Source: Bacteroidota bacterium (GTDB lineage Bacteria > Bacteroidota > Bacteroidia > Chitinophagales > Chitinophagaceae). Taken from it: a DNA stretch of 7,968 bases. The position numbers and the translations under genes are program-made. Where the stretch lies: contig JAFDXS010000089.1 in assembly GCA_018267795.1 (NCBI GenBank), forward strand, positions 1-7,968. Direction: 5' to 3'. This document shows, piece after piece, positions 1 through 6,584 of the stretch (positions are counted from its first letter, which is position 1; every line of letters begins with the position of its first letter). The notes beneath the pieces are model-generated. The model saw nothing but the letters and a program-made list of their open reading frames with translations, had not been told where the DNA came from and did not search any database.

Positions 1-143
1 ATTATCCCGAACTTACTGATGAGGATCTTCATTATGAAGAGGGAAAGGAAGAAGACCTCCTGCACCGCATAGAAGACCGCATTGGCAAAACAGCAGAAGA
101 AATCATCGAATGGCTGCGTGAAATTGGCTTAGGCGTTTATTAA
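1..143 (+). CDS. CsbD-like small stress-response protein, C-terminal part (5' end outside window)
   Basis: The reading frame enters from the left edge (first complete codon at base 3) and stops at TAA 141-143, giving 46 residues. The visible part contains PELTDEDLHYEEGKEEDLL followed by RIGKTAEEIIEWL. This matches the second half of CsbD-like proteins as I know them: an L-T-D-D-D-L turn, then an E-G-K motif, then a short helix with G-K-(T/S)-x-E-E. The family is usually about 60-70 residues, so only some 15-20 residues should be missing. CsbD proteins are small, soluble, very polar helical proteins induced by general stress; their biochemical role is unknown. The fragment is strongly acidic and has no membrane segment. 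The gene converges on parE, and a hairpin terminator lies directly behind it. The family call rests on motif memory over a short fragment. Confidence 0.72.
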   Translation, partial: YPELTDEDLHYEEGKEEDLLHRIEDRIGKTAEEIIEWLREIGLGVY

Positions 144-147
144 AAAT

Positions 148-177
148 ATTAAAGCACCCTCTTCAGGGTGCTTTAAT
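148..177. terminator. Bidirectional intrinsic terminator between the CsbD-like gene and parE
   Basis: A perfect 13-bp inverted repeat (148-160 pairs with 165-177) closes a CTTC tetraloop. The inner stem is AAAGCACCCT/AGGGTGCTTT. The A/T-rich outer stem gives a short U-run on either strand, so the element can end the + transcript of the CsbD-like gene (stop at 143) and the - transcript of parE (stop at 201). Its place between two convergent genes fits a shared terminator. Confidence 0.85.
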
Positions 178-200
178 CAATTATATACTTCTATTAAAGT

Positions 201-2093
201 TTATACTGCAGCGCCTATTTCTTCTGCCAGGTCTTTTTCTATCTTCAGATTGTCTATAATAAATGTTTGTCGCTGTGGCGTGTTCTTGCCCATATAGTAT
301 TCCAGCAACTTCTGTATTACTGCGTCCTGGCTTAGCAAAACAGGGTCCTTACGCATATCATCCCCTATAAACTGTGCAAACTCTTCCGGCGATATTTCAC
401 CAAGGCCTTTAAAGCGCGTTATCTCTGGCTTGTTACCTAGCTCTGCTATAGCTCTTTGTCTTTCCTCATCTGTATAGCAGTATATTGTTTTCTGTTTGTT
501 ACGCACACGGAAAAGTGGTGTCTGCAGAATATGTATATGTCCTGCACGCACCAGGTCAGGGAAAAACTGCAGGAAGAAGGTCATTATCAGCAGGCGAATA
601 TGCATACCGTCCACATCGGCATCTGTGGCTATCACTATATTGTTATAGCGCAGCCCTTCAAGGCCTGCCTCTATATTTAGCGCATGTTGCAGCAGGTTAA
701 ATTCTTCGTTCTCATACACCACCTTTTTAGTTAGGCCATAGCAGTTAAGAGGCTTGCCGCGCAAACTAAAAACTGCCTGTGTATCTACCCTGCGGCTCTT
801 TGTTATTGATCCTGATGCAGAATCACCTTCGGTAATGAATATGGTTGACTCCAGTTGTTTTTCCGCAAATTCTTCTTTGTTCTTTGCAGGCGGTTCATCA
901 TTCAGGTGTATGCGGCAATCGCGCAATTTTTTATTATGCAGGTTGGCTTTTTTGGCGCGCTCATTTGCCAGCTTGCGTATGCCTGAAAGCTCTTTTCTTT
1001 CGCGCTCGCTTTGTTCTATACGCTTCTTCAGTGCATCTGCAACTGACGGATTTTTATGCAGGTAGTTATCCAGCTCTTTACCCAGGAAGTCTGCCACAAA
1101 GGCTTTCATAGATGGGCCATTTTCCCACACATATTGCGAGCCTAGCTTCGTTTTGGTCTGCGATTCAAATACCGGTTCCTGCACTCGTACTGATATGGCA
1201 GCTACTATACTTTGGCGTACATCTGCTGCATCATAATCTTTTTTATAAAAGTCACGTATCACTTTTACCACCGCCTCACGAAATGCGCCCTGGTGCGTAC
1301 CACCTTGCGTAGTATGTTGTCCGTTCACGAAAGAGTAAAGCTCTTCACCATAGTCACCGGTATGCGATAAGGCTACTTCTATATCATTCCCCTTCAGGTG
1401 AATGATCGGATATCGAAGCTCTTCAGGATTGGTACGGCGCTGCAGCAGATCAAGCAAGCCGTTTTTAGATACATAGTTTCTGCCATTAAAATTTATCTGT
1501 AGTCCGGCATTCAGGAAGCAGTAATTCCATATTTGGTTTTCTATATACTCATGTATGAAATGGTAATGCTTGAAAACCGTGTTGTCAGGCGTAAAGGTTA
1601 CTAATGTACCATTAGGTTCATTAGATGCTGCTTCTTTATGTTCTTTTATTAATACCCCTTGTTCAAACTCAGCTACCTTGGTACGGCCCTCACGAAAAGC
1701 TGCTACTTTAAAATAGGAGCTAAGTGCATTTACTGCTTTCGTACCCACCCCGTTAAGGCCCACCGATTTCTGGAAAGCCTTACTGTCATATTTAGCACCG
1801 GTATTTATTTTACTTACCACGTCCACCACTTTGCCCAGTGGAATACCACGACCATAATCACGAATAGTGACACTGCCATCAGCAATGGATATTTCCACAC
1901 GCTTGCCATAGCCCATGGTATATTCATCTATACAGTTGTCTATCACTTCTTTCAGCAGTATGTATATGCCATCATCCATACTGCTGCCATCGCCCAGCTT
2001 GCCTATGTACATACCGGGGCGCAGGCGTATATGTTCCCGCCAATCAAGTGACCGTATACTGTCTTCTGTATATTGATTTGTTGTTTCTGCCAT
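201..2093 (-). CDS. parE: DNA topoisomerase IV subunit B (type IIA topoisomerase ATPase/Toprim subunit)
   Basis: This 630-residue protein is the ATPase/Toprim subunit of a type IIA topoisomerase; with ParC it decatenates daughter chromosomes using ATP. The GHKL ATPase domain is at the N-terminus: EVIDNCIDE (49-57, with likely catalytic Glu49 and Mg-binding Asn53), DYGRGIP (79-85) and GLNGVGTKAVNALS (112-125). The transducer carries the QTK loop (312-314, Lys314 contacting ATP). The Toprim domain has EGDSA (422-426), DADVDG (491-496) and RFKGLGE (560-566). The C-terminus has MGKNTPQR (601-608). The length of about 630, the DWREHIRLRPGMYIGKLGDG start and the form DADVDGMHIR favour ParE over GyrB of this phylum. 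I chose ATG 2093, preceded by purine-rich AGGAAGAGCAAG. An in-frame TTG at 2123 would add ten residues of mainly Lys/Glu/Gln, but it lies inside the candidate promoter. No parC is visible, and the terminator downstream makes this a single-gene unit at its 3' end. Confidence 0.93.
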   Translation of the reverse strand: MAETTNQYTEDSIRSLDWREHIRLRPGMYIGKLGDGSSMDDGIYILLKEVIDNCIDEYTMGYGKRVEISIADGSVTIRDYGRGIPLGKVVDVVSKINTGAKYDSKAFQKSVGLNGVGTKAVNALSSYFKVAAFREGRTKVAEFEQGVLIKEHKEAASNEPNGTLVTFTPDNTVFKHYHFIHEYIENQIWNYCFLNAGLQINFNGRNYVSKNGLLDLLQRRTNPEELRYPIIHLKGNDIEVALSHTGDYGEELYSFVNGQHTTQGGTHQGAFREAVVKVIRDFYKKDYDAADVRQSIVAAISVRVQEPVFESQTKTKLGSQYVWENGPSMKAFVADFLGKELDNYLHKNPSVADALKKRIEQSERERKELSGIRKLANERAKKANLHNKKLRDCRIHLNDEPPAKNKEEFAEKQLESTIFITEGDSASGSITKSRRVDTQAVFSLRGKPLNCYGLTKKVVYENEEFNLLQHALNIEAGLEGLRYNNIVIATDADVDGMHIRLLIMTFFLQFFPDLVRAGHIHILQTPLFRVRNKQKTIYCYTDEERQRAIAELGNKPEITRFKGLGEISPEEFAQFIGDDMRKDPVLLSQDAVIQKLLEYYMGKNTPQRQTFIIDNLKIEKDLAEEIGAAV

Positions 2094-2120
2094 CTTGCTC
2101 TTCCTTTCTTTTTCTTGCTG

Positions 2121-2149
2121 CAAAATAAACGATTACACCTTATACCAAA
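2121..2149 (-). promoter_or_regulatory. Candidate Bacteroidota-type promoter of parE
   Basis: On the minus strand TTTG (complement of 2146-2149) is followed after 17 bases by TTATTTTG (complement of 2121-2128), one mismatch from the phylum's -7 consensus TAnnTTTG. Transcription would start near 2114, giving a leader of about 20 bases before ATG 2093 and excluding the upstream TTG as start codon. The spacer is at the short end of the usual range, and such AT-rich matches arise easily by chance. Confidence 0.35.
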
Positions 2150-2183
2150 ATGCCTTATCCCCCAAATGGCAGCAAATGTGCAT

Positions 2184-2210
2184 AAAAAAAGCCCCCATAT
2201 AGGGAGCTTT
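2184..2210 (-). terminator. Intrinsic terminator of the FadL-like gene
   Basis: Read on the minus strand, AAAGCTCCC pairs with GGGGGCTTT around a TATAT loop, with one A-C mismatch inside the stem, and runs into seven consecutive T. It lies 22 bases after the stop codon of the FadL-like gene (stop at 2232-2234) and upstream of parE. It should therefore uncouple the two same-strand genes. Confidence 0.8.
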
Positions 2211-2231
2211 GTAATATAAACTAGAAATGGT

Positions 2232-3698
2232 TTAGAATTTAAAGCCTATTGTCATTACCGCAGTACTTAAATTGCTTTGCATGCTGGCATTCTGTGTTAT
2301 GCTGTAAGGATTACCAGTTGCATCTGTGTAGTTAAGCTGGTAAAATTGTTCCTGTCCGTTGAATTGCGTATGCACATAAGCCAGATCTATATAAAAATGA
2401 TCAAAACGGAAACCCACACCGCCGGAAATATCTATGCGGTTATCACTAATAGAACTATTTTTAGCAGGGCTGCCGTAATAACCAAAACCGGCGCGCAACA
2501 TAAAGTTTTTAGTTACCCTGCCTTCGGCACCAAGGCGAAAGATAGAAGCAGGCTTATAAGCACTTTTGATATCATCATTTACTTGCCTTTCAAGATCCTT
2601 ACTTGTAACGTCAAATGTAAAGCGAGTACTACTATAATCTACATATTCATAGTCGGCTGAGATAAACCCATATTTTCCTATCATACCGGTCGCGCTTAGA
2701 ACACCACGCCATGGCGTTGTTAAATTGTAATCATATGTCGATCCAAATGACTCAGCACCAACTCCTGAATTATTTAAAGTATAAGCAACCTCATCATGCA
2801 TACTATAATAAGTTGGTGTATGAATGGCAGCACCAATTCTGAAATAGTCATTGAATTTATAGATAGCCCCAAGCTTCAGGTTAATGCCATCACCATGCGT
2901 TGTAAGGCCTTCACTATATGTATAACTGTAAAAATTAGGTGTAGAATTAAGTGCTGTTTCAGTTACTTGTGCATCTCTACTATAATTTATTATGGGTATA
3001 CCAACTGTGGCACCCAGCATTAAATGCTCCATATAATTGCCACCAAATGATATAACCACCTCATTTAATCCACCTCTTTCGCTTACAATACGTTGCTGAT
3101 TTATACCCGCTTGCCAGGGTACTACAGTTCTGAATACCCCCTGTGGACTATCAATAATTCCTACGTCACTTGCAGCTAGACCTCGCTTTTCTCCATTATC
3201 TGCATCTATTGCAAACAATTCAGAATAGCTGCTGCTATTGGTACCTGAATTATTACCACTATAATGATAGTCTCTGTTAAAGTCAGCAAGTCTGTTAAAA
3301 CCTATACCAAAAGAAACAGCTTTCCATTTGCTGCGCTCATACCGGCGGCCTTTTAAGCCATTACTAAATACTACCCCAACGTTATTAAAATTAAAACGTG
3401 TGTTATTATCACTTGCACCGTTTCCCTGGTAAGTAGCATCTACTGAGTTCATTCTTAGCGCTGGGGTAAGCATTATTTCCGATGTTCTGTAGATCCCTAT
3501 GCCTGCCGGGTTTACACTCAGCGAACTGAAATCACCACCAACTGAACCTAACGCGTTACCAAAGCCCACGGAGCGTGCAGTACCCATAGGCGACAGGTAA
3601 GAATAACGAAGCGCATCTGTTATATCCTGCGCATATATTGATGAGGAAAATCCTGCAGTCAACAACAGACTTAAGGACAAAATTTTTCCACTATTCAT
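2232..3698 (-). CDS. OmpP1/FadL-family outer-membrane transport protein
   Basis: This 488-residue protein is probably an outer-membrane beta-barrel for uptake of hydrophobic compounds. Residues 1-23 form a signal peptide: a Lys, a hydrophobic run LSLSLLLTAGF, then SIYA with likely cleavage before Gln24. The mature start (ALRYSYLSPMGTARSVGFG, then GSVGGDFSSLSVNPAGIGIY) is the N-terminal pattern of the OmpP1/FadL/TodX family in Bacteroidota. It includes the NPA triplet (63-65), which in E. coli FadL lies in the N-terminal hatch. The rest alternates polar and aromatic strands with Asn/Ser/Gly-rich turns, and the chain ends in Phe (TIGFKF), as barrels recognised by the BAM machinery usually do. 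The length fits the family. The substrate cannot be read from the sequence; long-chain fatty acids, aromatic hydrocarbons or other lipids are possible. It has its own terminator, and another terminator separates it from the upstream same-strand gene, so it appears monocistronic. I found no convincing promoter boxes upstream. Confidence 0.85.
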   Translation of the reverse strand: MNSGKILSLSLLLTAGFSSSIYAQDITDALRYSYLSPMGTARSVGFGNALGSVGGDFSSLSVNPAGIGIYRTSEIMLTPALRMNSVDATYQGNGASDNNTRFNFNNVGVVFSNGLKGRRYERSKWKAVSFGIGFNRLADFNRDYHYSGNNSGTNSSSYSELFAIDADNGEKRGLAASDVGIIDSPQGVFRTVVPWQAGINQQRIVSERGGLNEVVISFGGNYMEHLMLGATVGIPIINYSRDAQVTETALNSTPNFYSYTYSEGLTTHGDGINLKLGAIYKFNDYFRIGAAIHTPTYYSMHDEVAYTLNNSGVGAESFGSTYDYNLTTPWRGVLSATGMIGKYGFISADYEYVDYSSTRFTFDVTSKDLERQVNDDIKSAYKPASIFRLGAEGRVTKNFMLRAGFGYYGSPAKNSSISDNRIDISGGVGFRFDHFYIDLAYVHTQFNGQEQFYQLNYTDATGNPYSITQNASMQSNLSTAVMTIGFKF

Positions 3699-3790
3699 AG
3701 ATCGTCTTTTAAGTTAAAATTTAGACAAATAACATGCCGTTATGTTTAAGCACAGCAGTGTCTTACATAATTTTTAACAAACCTATAGAA

Positions 3791-3818
3791 ATAAAAATGT
3801 CCCGCTGCTAACGGGACA
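3791..3818 (-). terminator. Intrinsic terminator of the aromatic/Gly-rich exported protein gene
   Basis: On the minus strand TGTCCCG (complement of 3812-3818) pairs with CGGGACA (complement of 3798-3804) around a seven-base loop and is followed by TTTTTAT. It begins 28 bases after the stop codon at 3846-3848 and precedes the FadL-like gene, so the two exported-protein genes are probably separate transcription units. Confidence 0.8.
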
Positions 3819-3845
3819 CTGTATTTGAACTGATTTTAATCATTG

Positions 3846-4958
3846 TTATCTGCGACCGCCGCCCATGCTATGACCGCCACCGCCGCCGAAGCTGCGACCG
3901 CCACCGCCGCCAAAGCTTCTGGCACCGCTATTAAAGTTGCCACCTCCGCCAAAACTACGGCCACCTCCATTAAATCCGCCAAAGCTGCGTGCTGCCGGAG
4001 CATTCATATGTGGTGCGCTATAAGATGGACCGCTTGTACGTGGCGTATTAAATGATGGACCAGAGCTGTGCATTGGTGCAGGAGCACTATTGTATTGTCT
4101 GCCACCACCGTTATACGAGTTATAGTTTTGTGGTGCATATCCGCTTGGTGCTCTTTGCATTCTGCCTTGTGTATTGCTAATAGGGCCGTTATTATTGTAG
4201 CTGCGGCCTACAGGAGCATTAGGATTACTTACCATTCTATTGCTACCCGGAACCATAGAAGTGCGTGAAGCGAAAGGACGAACAGTAGTACCATACACAG
4301 CACGATAACCTAAACCATTGTAACGACTATTTGCTGCATAGCGCGGACCGTATAATACAGTATGGGCACCTGTATAGCCGCCATATCCGTTGTATAAGCC
4401 ACCATAGTAACCATTCCAGAAACCACCATAGTATGGACCAAACCAACCACCGGCATACATAGGATATCCCCAGCAGCTAAAGCCCGGATAACCATACCAT
4501 GTATTCCAACCCCAGTAAGAAGACCAGTAAGGACCACCAAAACCAAAACCTATAGATATGCCGGAACCCATCCATGGGTTGTAGCCCCAATAAGGGTCTG
4601 TCCAGAAAGGATCGTACCAGTAAGGATTATAGTAAGGGCTATAATAACCCATATTATAAAATGGCTGATTAAAACGGCGCAGATGAGACGCGTAAGTATA
4701 ATCGTCATTATAATCTATATACTCCTCCGTGTTACCATCATCACTGGTATTGTTATAGTCTGCTACCTGGTCCTGCTGCGCATTCTCATCCTGATATTCG
4801 GATTGATAGGTAGGGCGATTGCTGTTGTAACGACGGTCATCAGTACTCCGCTGCTTTTCCATGTCAGAGCCGTTACTGTATATATCGTCGCTTTGAGCAA
4901 AAGCACCCAGTGGGGCCATGCTCAAAATAAGTGCACCGATAAAAAGAAGACGTTTCAT
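3846..4958 (-). CDS. Exported Tyr/Trp- and Gly/Arg/Ser-rich low-complexity protein of unknown function
   Basis: I do not recognise a characterised family, though proteins of this composition are common in Bacteroidota. From ATG 4958 it has 370 residues. A signal peptide covers 1-21 (MKRLLFIGALILSMAPLGAFA, cleavage before Gln22), with no lipobox Cys. Next comes an acidic Asn/Gln/Asp linker (about 22-90). An aromatic block follows (about 100-195), including a Pro-aromatic-aromatic repeat at 108-130 and GSGISIGFGFGG at 131-142. Then comes an Asn/Ser/Pro-rich stretch (about 235-320), and last a Gly/Arg/Ser/Phe tail with four RSFGG units (324, 334, 347, 355) ending GGGRR. The mature chain has one Cys (162). 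This suggests a largely disordered or self-associating envelope protein; that is inference. An in-frame GTG at 5012 would put 18 residues before the signal peptide and is rejected as the start. The gene diverges from proS and has its own terminator. Confidence 0.85.
   Translation of the reverse strand: MKRLLFIGALILSMAPLGAFAQSDDIYSNGSDMEKQRSTDDRRYNSNRPTYQSEYQDENAQQDQVADYNNTSDDGNTEEYIDYNDDYTYASHLRRFNQPFYNMGYYSPYYNPYWYDPFWTDPYWGYNPWMGSGISIGFGFGGPYWSSYWGWNTWYGYPGFSCWGYPMYAGGWFGPYYGGFWNGYYGGLYNGYGGYTGAHTVLYGPRYAANSRYNGLGYRAVYGTTVRPFASRTSMVPGSNRMVSNPNAPVGRSYNNNGPISNTQGRMQRAPSGYAPQNYNSYNGGGRQYNSAPAPMHSSGPSFNTPRTSGPSYSAPHMNAPAARSFGGFNGGGRSFGGGGNFNSGARSFGGGGGRSFGGGGGHSMGGGRR
3882..3989 (-). repeat. 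Four RSFGG-containing Gly-rich repeat units in the exported low-complexity protein
   Basis: Within the C-terminal tail the pentapeptide RSFGG begins at residues 324, 334, 347 and 355, separated by glycine-rich spacers of 3-8 residues. On the + strand the DNA shows repeated blocks built around CCGCC and AAAGCT/AAAACTACG, so slippage or unequal crossing-over between units is possible. Confidence 0.8.
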
Positions 4959-5000
4959 GTCTATTTGAAGTTTTACGTAAAATTTCCTTAGTGAAATTAG

Positions 5001-5008
5001 TACTTTTG
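5001..5008 (+). promoter_or_regulatory. Candidate -7 box of the proS promoter
   Basis: TACTTTTG is an exact match to the Bacteroidota -7 consensus TAnnTTTG and is in the right orientation for proS, with a predicted start near 5015 and a leader of about 44 bases. No TTTG is present at the expected -33 distance (the nearest, 4964-4967, is 33 bases away), so the call rests on one box. Confidence 0.42.
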
Positions 5009-5019
5009 CCACTCTTCAC

Positions 5020-5051
5020 CAATATTATATAGACAGCGAAAAATATGCCAA
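5020..5051 (-). promoter_or_regulatory. Candidate promoter of the aromatic/Gly-rich protein gene
   Basis: On the minus strand TAATATTG (complement of 5020-5027) is one mismatch from TAnnTTTG, with TTG (complement of 5049-5051) 21 bases upstream. Transcription would begin near 5013 and leave a leader of about 55 bases before ATG 4958. It overlaps the region used by proS in the other direction. The evidence is weak because the region is AT-rich. Confidence 0.28.
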
Positions 5052-5062
5052 GTTTAATATGA
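5045..5062 (+). other. Possible five-codon leader ORF overlapping the proS start
   Basis: ATG CCA AGT TTA ATA TGA encodes Met-Pro-Ser-Leu-Ile and stops at TGA 5060-5062, which shares bases with the proS ATG (5059-5061) in an ATGA overlap. It lies within the predicted proS leader. Translational coupling or proline-sensitive control is conceivable, but so short an ORF in AT-rich DNA can arise by chance and no supporting hairpins are seen. Confidence 0.2.
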
Positions 5063-6537
5063 GCAGCGTTTTAACAAGTCGTAAAGATGATTATGCCCAA
5101 TGGTATAATGACATAGTACTAAAAGGTGGACTGGCCGACTATTCGGCAGTGCGCGGATGCATGGTAATTAAGCCTCATGGATATGCTCTTTGGGAGAATA
5201 TGCAGCATGTATTAGACAAAATGTTTAAGGATACAGGCCACCAGAATGCTTACTTTCCTCTATTCATACCTAAGAGCTTTTTGAGCAAAGAGGCAGCGCA
5301 CGTAGAGGGATTCGCTAAAGAGTGTGCCGTTGTGACACATTACCGTCTTAAAAATGACCCTAATGGCGGTGGCGTAATAGTAGATCCAGAAGCAAAGCTG
5401 GAGGAAGAGCTTATAGTTCGCCCTACATCTGAAACCATTATCTGGAGCACGTATAAAAACTGGGTGCAATCTTACCGTGACTTGCCCCTGCTCATAAACC
5501 AGTGGGCTAATGTAGTGCGCTGGGAAATGCGTACGCGCCTGTTCCTCCGCACTGCGGAGTTTCTGTGGCAGGAAGGCCATACGGCACATGCTACCAGGGA
5601 AGAGGCGATAGAAGAAACCCGCAAAATGCTCGATGTGTATGCCACATTTGCAGAGGAATATATGGCAGTGCCAGTGATACGTGGTGTAAAGACCGCCAAT
5701 GAACGCTTTGCCGGTGCAGAAGATACTTATTGCATAGAGGCATTGATGCAGGATGGCAAAGCGCTGCAGGCTGGTACCTCTCACTTCCTTGGTCAGAACT
5801 TTGCTAAGGCATTTGATGTGCAGTTCTCTAACAAGGAGAATAAGATGGACTATGTATGGGCTACCTCCTGGGGGGTTTCTACCCGATTGGTAGGCGCATT
5901 GGTAATGGCGCATAGCGATGACAACGGGCTTGTATTGCCTCCTCGCCTTGCACCATTGCAAGTAGTTATAGTTCCTATCTACAACAAAGACATGGAAGCA
6001 AGAAAGCGGATAGATGACACCGCAGCTACCATAATGAAAGAACTGAAGGCTAAAGGCATAAGTGTAAAGTATGACAATGACGACAACACAAGACCGGGCT
6101 GGAAGTTTGCAGAGTATGAACTGAAAGGCATACCAGTGCGCATAGCTATGGGTCCTCGTGACCTGGAAAACGGACAAGCCGAAGTTGCCCGCCGTGATAC
6201 GAAGGAAAAAGCTTCTTACCAGCTTGAAGGACTTGCTGCAAGCATTGAGCAATTGCTGGCAGACATTCAACAGCAGATGTTTGAAAGGGCACTTAAGTTC
6301 CGCGATGAAAATATAACTAAGGTTGATAGCTGGGATGATTTTGTAAAGGTGCTCGACGAAAAGGCTGGTTTTATTTCTGCTCACTGGGATGGCACACCTG
6401 AAACGGAAGAAAAGATAAAAGAAATGACAAAGGCTACTATACGCTGCATACCGCTGAATAATGAACAGGAGGCCGGCAAGTGTGTACTGACAGGCAATGC
6501 ATCTTCACAGAGAGTTTTGTTTGCAAGGGCTTATTAA
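5059..6537 (+). CDS. proS: Prolyl-tRNA synthetase, archaeal/eukaryotic (type 3) form
   Basis: This 492-residue class IIa synthetase joins proline to tRNA-Pro in the cytoplasm using ATP. The catalytic core contains RPTSETI (121-127), motif 2 starting RWEMRTRLFLRTAEF (154-168) and ending WQEGHTAH, and motif 3 as GVSTRLVGALVMAHSDDNG (272-290) with Arg276. It lacks the roughly 180-residue editing insertion of the E. coli type. The anticodon-binding domain spans about 300-395 (LQVVIVPIYNK, then GWKFAEYELKGIPVRIAMGPRD). The C-terminal domain is that of archaeal/eukaryotic enzymes and ends in VLFARAY, the Tyr terminus usual for this type. In that domain, positions normally holding zinc cysteines read HWDG and ETEEKI; Cys475 remains in GKC but the next reads Thr478. 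The start ATG 5059 has no Shine-Dalgarno and overlaps the stop of a five-codon upstream ORF. No terminator follows before the next + gene. Confidence 0.96.
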   Translation: MSSVLTSRKDDYAQWYNDIVLKGGLADYSAVRGCMVIKPHGYALWENMQHVLDKMFKDTGHQNAYFPLFIPKSFLSKEAAHVEGFAKECAVVTHYRLKNDPNGGGVIVDPEAKLEEELIVRPTSETIIWSTYKNWVQSYRDLPLLINQWANVVRWEMRTRLFLRTAEFLWQEGHTAHATREEAIEETRKMLDVYATFAEEYMAVPVIRGVKTANERFAGAEDTYCIEALMQDGKALQAGTSHFLGQNFAKAFDVQFSNKENKMDYVWATSWGVSTRLVGALVMAHSDDNGLVLPPRLAPLQVVIVPIYNKDMEARKRIDDTAATIMKELKAKGISVKYDNDDNTRPGWKFAEYELKGIPVRIAMGPRDLENGQAEVARRDTKEKASYQLEGLAASIEQLLADIQQQMFERALKFRDENITKVDSWDDFVKVLDEKAGFISAHWDGTPETEEKIKEMTKATIRCIPLNNEQEAGKCVLTGNASSQRVLFARAY

Positions 6538-6584
6538 TTTTTAATATTTAGTTTTATTATTGTTATTTAAACGCACCTTAAACT

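Noticed and set aside
1659..2051. 130-codon + strand frame opposite the parE ATPase region
   Set aside because: It is antisense to invariant GHKL motifs of parE and has no features of its own.
2094..2123. TTG start for ParE, ten residues upstream of ATG 2093
   Set aside because: The extra residues are polar and not seen in the family as I know it; the ATG has a purine-rich site upstream, and the TTG falls inside the candidate -7 box.
3699..3790. Possible promoter of the FadL-like gene
   Set aside because: A TTTG is present on the minus strand near 3730, but no pair of boxes with correct spacing could be found, so no site is claimed.
3843..4055. Ala/Thr-rich 70-codon frame on the + strand
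   Set aside because: It is the antisense reading of the Gly/Arg/Ser-rich tail of the exported protein; the Ala/Thr richness is a by-product of the repeated GCC/ACC bases.
4310..4546. 78-codon minus-strand frame inside the aromatic block
   Set aside because: It is an out-of-frame reading of the same strand as the exported protein; its Val/Met/Gly richness follows from the repetitive DNA.
4959..5012. Upstream GTG start for the aromatic/Gly-rich protein
   Set aside because: It would place 18 residues ahead of a textbook signal peptide that begins at ATG 4958, and the GTG lies at or before the predicted transcript start.
5260..6384. Open frame of 374 codons on the minus strand opposite proS
   Set aside because: It lies wholly antisense to a certain prolyl-tRNA synthetase gene, shows a Cys/His/Tyr-rich composition typical of a shadow frame, and contains no recognisable domain, signal or promoter of its own.
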